Shown piece by piece: positions 61,296-64,000 of a DNA stretch of 64,000 nt. A program made the translations under genes and the position numbers. The notes beneath the pieces are model-generated. The model had not been told where the DNA came from. It saw only the letters and a list, made by a program, of their open reading frames with translations, and made no database searches. The first letter of the stretch is position 1. The number at the start of each line of letters is the position of its first letter. This DNA is from Rhodosporidiobolus odoratus (Eukaryota; Basidiomycota; Microbotryomycetes; Sporidiobolales; Sporidiobolaceae): the NCBI GenBank assembly GCA_034387635.1, contig JAOANU010000012.1:372001-436000 (forward strand), given 5' to 3'.

Positions 61296-62403
61296 TCACT
61301 GCTTCTCCTCCGACAACACCTGCTCAACCGACTTCCCCCCCTCGACCACACTCCGAATCACCTCCTTAACCCTCTCAAAGTCCTCAAACGGCACAAACGG
61401 AATCTTCTCCCTCAAGCAGTGGACCGACAGGTCGTTCGTGTGCCCTGGGATGACCTTGACGAAAAGGAGGTCGGCGGCGCGGGCGGCCGAGAGGTCAGAG
61501 ACACCGTCGCCGCAGAAGAAGAGGAGGGGTCGGTGAGGGAGGGATCGGTATGGGGCAGTCGCTTTGGACTTGTCGTGACCAAAGCCTGTACGTAGCGCGG
61601 AAGCGAGACGCAGGTCAAGCGAGTGTAAGAGCACGGGGCAAGTGGGTTGGGTAACATGGGAAAATCAGAAGATTCAGCCCTACGTTCGCAAGAAATCGTA
61701 GAGACAATGGCACATACCCGACTCCGGGTGCCTGTACTTGATCTTCCACTTTCCACCCTCCAACAACTCCACATCGTTCGCAATTATGTCGATCTTCGCG
61801 GCATCTGCCTCGCCGACGAGGTTGGTGAGGATAGCTTGGATGATGGGCTGCGCGGACCGAGTCAGCGGGACAGGAAGATACCGTGTACGTAGTGCAACAG
61901 CGTACCTTCATACCAGACGAAACGATGACTACTGGCAGGTCGTGCTCCTTGCACCAGTCATTGCACGACTTGAAGCCTTCGTCGAGAGTGATGTCTGCGC
62001 GTGATCCTCATTGTTTATCAGTCAAGCTCGCCCCTACAGCTCACGCAGCCGAGGTAAGAAGAGTGAAGGAGCCAACGCACGCTCAACAAGGTACTTCTTG
62101 ACGCTCTCAAAGTCCTTGCCATTGTCGGCCACACTCTGCAACATGTCGGCAAACGCATCCCGGAACGTGACCCTCTGCTCGAGAATCTCGACGTTGAGCG
62201 CTCGCCTCCTGTCGACTCCGAAACCGAGTTCGTCGGTGGCGCAGTCGTTCGAGTCGCGCGTGGTGATGGTTCCGTCTGTCAAGGTTCGGGTTGAAGGGCT
62301 GCGGTCAGCGGTGAAGAGGGCAACTCGAGGAGGGAGGGAGCTCACCAAAGTCGGAGAAGAGGATGAAGGGTGCGGTGGAATGGGGGATGTCGGAGGAAAC
62401 CAT
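61296..62403 (-). CDS. HAD-superfamily phosphatase (phosphoserine phosphatase/MtnX-like)
   Basis: Minus-strand gene, start at 62403 (MVSSDIPHSTAPFILFSDF). An intron splits the catalytic loop, which reads DFDGTITTRDSND once joined: the first Asp is the nucleophile and the second the acid. VDRRRALNVEILEQRVTFRD and FADMLQSVADNG form the cap region. LPVVIVSSGMKPIIQAIL carries the Ser of motif II, and the motif III Lys is in the next region (FGHDKSKA). LLFFCGDGVSDLSAARAAD supplies the motif IV acidic residues. The C-terminus ends in VLSEEKQ. About 260 residues, the usual size. Many fungal proteins of this type are labelled 2-hydroxy-3-keto-5-methylthiopentenyl-1-phosphate phosphatase-related; the true substrate is not known. 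Confidence 0.82.
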
Positions 62404-63036
62404 CTGGGGAGAAAAGTCGAGGCGAGAGAAGGGGCAAGTGGGGGAGGACGAGGGGCAGTCGGCGTCAGCACTGGTAGTAAGGATGAGGTCACTGCTCTAA
62501 TTTCGAGCACGGCAGGATAGCCCTGGTCACCCTTGGGCTTGTCCCCTCGAAGTTAGTAGCTTGGTGCACCGCCATAGCGGATCCCTCCTGTCCATCTTGC
62601 GAAGGCGAGTAACAAGCGAGGACAGCTCGCGGCGAAGTACGAGTCGGCCCATATCAGCCAGTAATTGCCCAGTACGGCTACCGCATGGATCCACCACTTG
62701 CCGCCTACTGCATCTGGTTGTTGAATGCCAAGTCCCCCATTCGGGTCATACTACCGAGTTTGACCGCATCCGGGTGTGAGAGGGCGAGACTCGTCGGGCT
62801 AGAGAGCCATAGCTTACAGTGTACTACTGTATGTCCAGTCGAGGTTAAGGAAGCGAGAGTGGAAGCAGGAGGAAGAAGAAACGGGTTTCATCAGTTGGAA
62901 GGGAAATACCGGCCAGGGTTGTAACTCTACTACAGTACACTGCTGTTACTGCTCGCTCAAGCTGCGACAGACACGGCCAGGCCTTTCAGCCGCATCAGCG
63001 CTCTTGACAGCCCCGCCCTTGCACCTACGCCTCAAG
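62404..63036. promoter_or_regulatory. Divergent promoter region
   Basis: A 633-base gap between the phosphatase and the TFIIE gene, which face away from each other. TACTGTA/TACAGTA-type short inverted words occur near 62820-62945 (GTGTACTACTGTA and CTACTACAGTACAC), but I assign them no function. Confidence 0.4.
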
Positions 63037-64000
63037 ATGCCCTCCTCCCTCACTTCCGCCGCTCCGCCTCCTTTAGCTCCCAGCACCGGTAAAGCAGCTC
63101 GCACTCCTACCGACATCGCAAAGTTACTCGTACAGACCATCGCTAGGCAGTTTTATGGCATCAAAGGGGCTGTCCTCGTCGATCAGTTGGTCAGGAAGGA
63201 GTGGTGAGTCGCACTCTACCCTTTGTTGAGGCTGCCAGGAGGGGTAGTGGAAGACAGAAGCAGCAAGCTCGTCCTGAGGCTCAGAGGGCAGCATCGGTGG
63301 GAGAGGCGAGAATCGGTCGAGGGGAGGAAAAGGAGGAAACGATGTCAGGAACTGCAGTAGTGCTGTTCCAGCTGGTCTCCCTGAAGTACACTGTACTAAA
63401 CACACGCTTGTTCATCTTGGCTCCTTCGCACTGCCCCATTGTCGTCCCGCTGTCGCCCTGCCATCGGACCCCCTGCTTGCGTTTTCTTTCTCCCATTTTT
63501 CTCTGCTTCTTTCCCGTTCCTTCTGCCGCTGTCCTCCGCCTGTCTCTCCCGGGAATCAGTTTTCGAGATGAAGATATCGCCAAGCGATTAGGAATGCAAC
63601 CCAAGGACATTGCCAAGATTGCCCACCGACTGGTTGAAGACGGCATCGTGCACCTGTGCGTCCGCATTTCCCTCCTTTGACCGTCTTCACACCTCCAGCT
63701 CATCTCCCCTCCCCTTGCCATGACACAACCTCGATACTTGACCTCGATTTCAACTTTGTGTGCCCCGCTCCAAGTCACCGCCGATCCGAAGCGCGTGACA
63801 ACCCAATGCAAAAAGCTCAACAAAGGACTTATTACTACTTTGATTACTCGAAGGCGACCGATGCGATCAAGTGGAGGATGTGGAGGGTTCAACAGACTAT
63901 TGATGTCAAGTTGAGGAATGTAGGTCCCGCCGACCCACTCTCTCACTGTCATTGCCCCTCTCCTTCTTTTTCCGAGGCGGAGAGTGTTTCTGCTCGTGTG
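63037..64000 (+). CDS. TFA1: Transcription factor IIE alpha subunit (3' end outside window)
   Basis: Large subunit of TFIIE, which recruits TFIIH to RNA polymerase II promoters. Visible exons: 63037-63203, 63560-63655 and 63775-63920; the gene continues past the window. The first exon holds TPTDIAKLLVQTIARQFYG and VLVDQLVRKE. The second has FRDEDIAKRLGMQPKDIAKI with AHRLVEDGIVHL, the extended winged-helix of TFIIE-alpha. The third joins in phase as LHRRSEARDNPMQKAQQRTY and then YYFDYSKATDAIKWRMW, matching the conserved Tyr-rich end of that domain. The zinc ribbon expected next is not within the window. Intron 1 is long (356 bases). The identification rests on the winged-helix pattern and motif order. 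Confidence 0.82.

Overview
The window is a stretch of nuclear chromosome from a basidiomycete fungus. It is GC-rich and gene-dense. Almost every gene is broken by short introns of about 40 to 150 bases, with donors such as GTGCGT, GTACGT or GTGAGT and acceptors of the CAG or TAG type. Intron style, codon use and gene content (a basidiomycete-type macrophage-activating-glycoprotein homologue, CYP51, TFIIE, proteasome subunits) fit a red yeast of the Sporidiobolales (Rhodotorula/Rhodosporidium group). That genus-level placement is an inference from general knowledge, not a database match. I see no bacterial operons, CRISPR arrays, insertion sequences, rRNA or convincing tRNA genes.

Layout, left to right. 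A partial ankyrin-repeat proteasome chaperone like gankyrin/Nas6 (to 1836, +). A tandem pair of BAG-domain genes (2536-4557 and 5254-6582, +), the second frameshifted. COQ3 (6549-7649, -). A Dap1/PGRMC-like haem protein (8289-9374, -), head to head with prolyl-tRNA synthetase (9773-12673, +). A large coiled-coil spindle-pole-body scaffold with a C-terminal PACT domain (12962-18084, -). A 2.7 kb stretch with no gene I can support. HSP90 (20841-23539, +). A probable peroxin Pex8 (24850-27382, +). An Hst2-type sirtuin (27704-29465, +). The PP1 catalytic subunit (30599-32310, +). A disordered protein of unknown function (33617-36266, -). A CSC1/OSCA-type channel (37128-40912, -). AMP deaminase (41649-45645, -). 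A secreted, probably GPI-anchored glycoprotein (46497-48603, +). CYP51/ERG11 (49263-51683, -). An RGS-domain membrane protein resembling Rax1 (52187-53992, -). Proteasome ATPase RPT2 (54848-56842, -). A Zn2Cys6 transcription factor (57091-61018, -). A HAD-family phosphatase (61296-62403, -). The start of TFIIE-alpha (63037 to the window end, +).

Most of these are unlinked housekeeping genes, as expected in a fungal chromosome. Two functional pairings are worth naming: a proteasome chaperone and a proteasome ATPase, and a Dap1-type haem protein together with its known yeast partner CYP51. Neither pair is adjacent.

I did not find a new multi-gene system. The unusual content is in gene structure: a start codon that appears to be assembled by splicing, a 4-base coding first exon, micro-exons of 12 to 25 bases (two inside a zinc-cluster motif), a GC-AG intron in PP1, an AUG-less mitochondrial-type leader on prolyl-tRNA synthetase, and a decaying tandem duplicate of an IQ+BAG gene. 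Exon boundaries were read by eye from splice signals and reading frame and have not been tested against transcripts.
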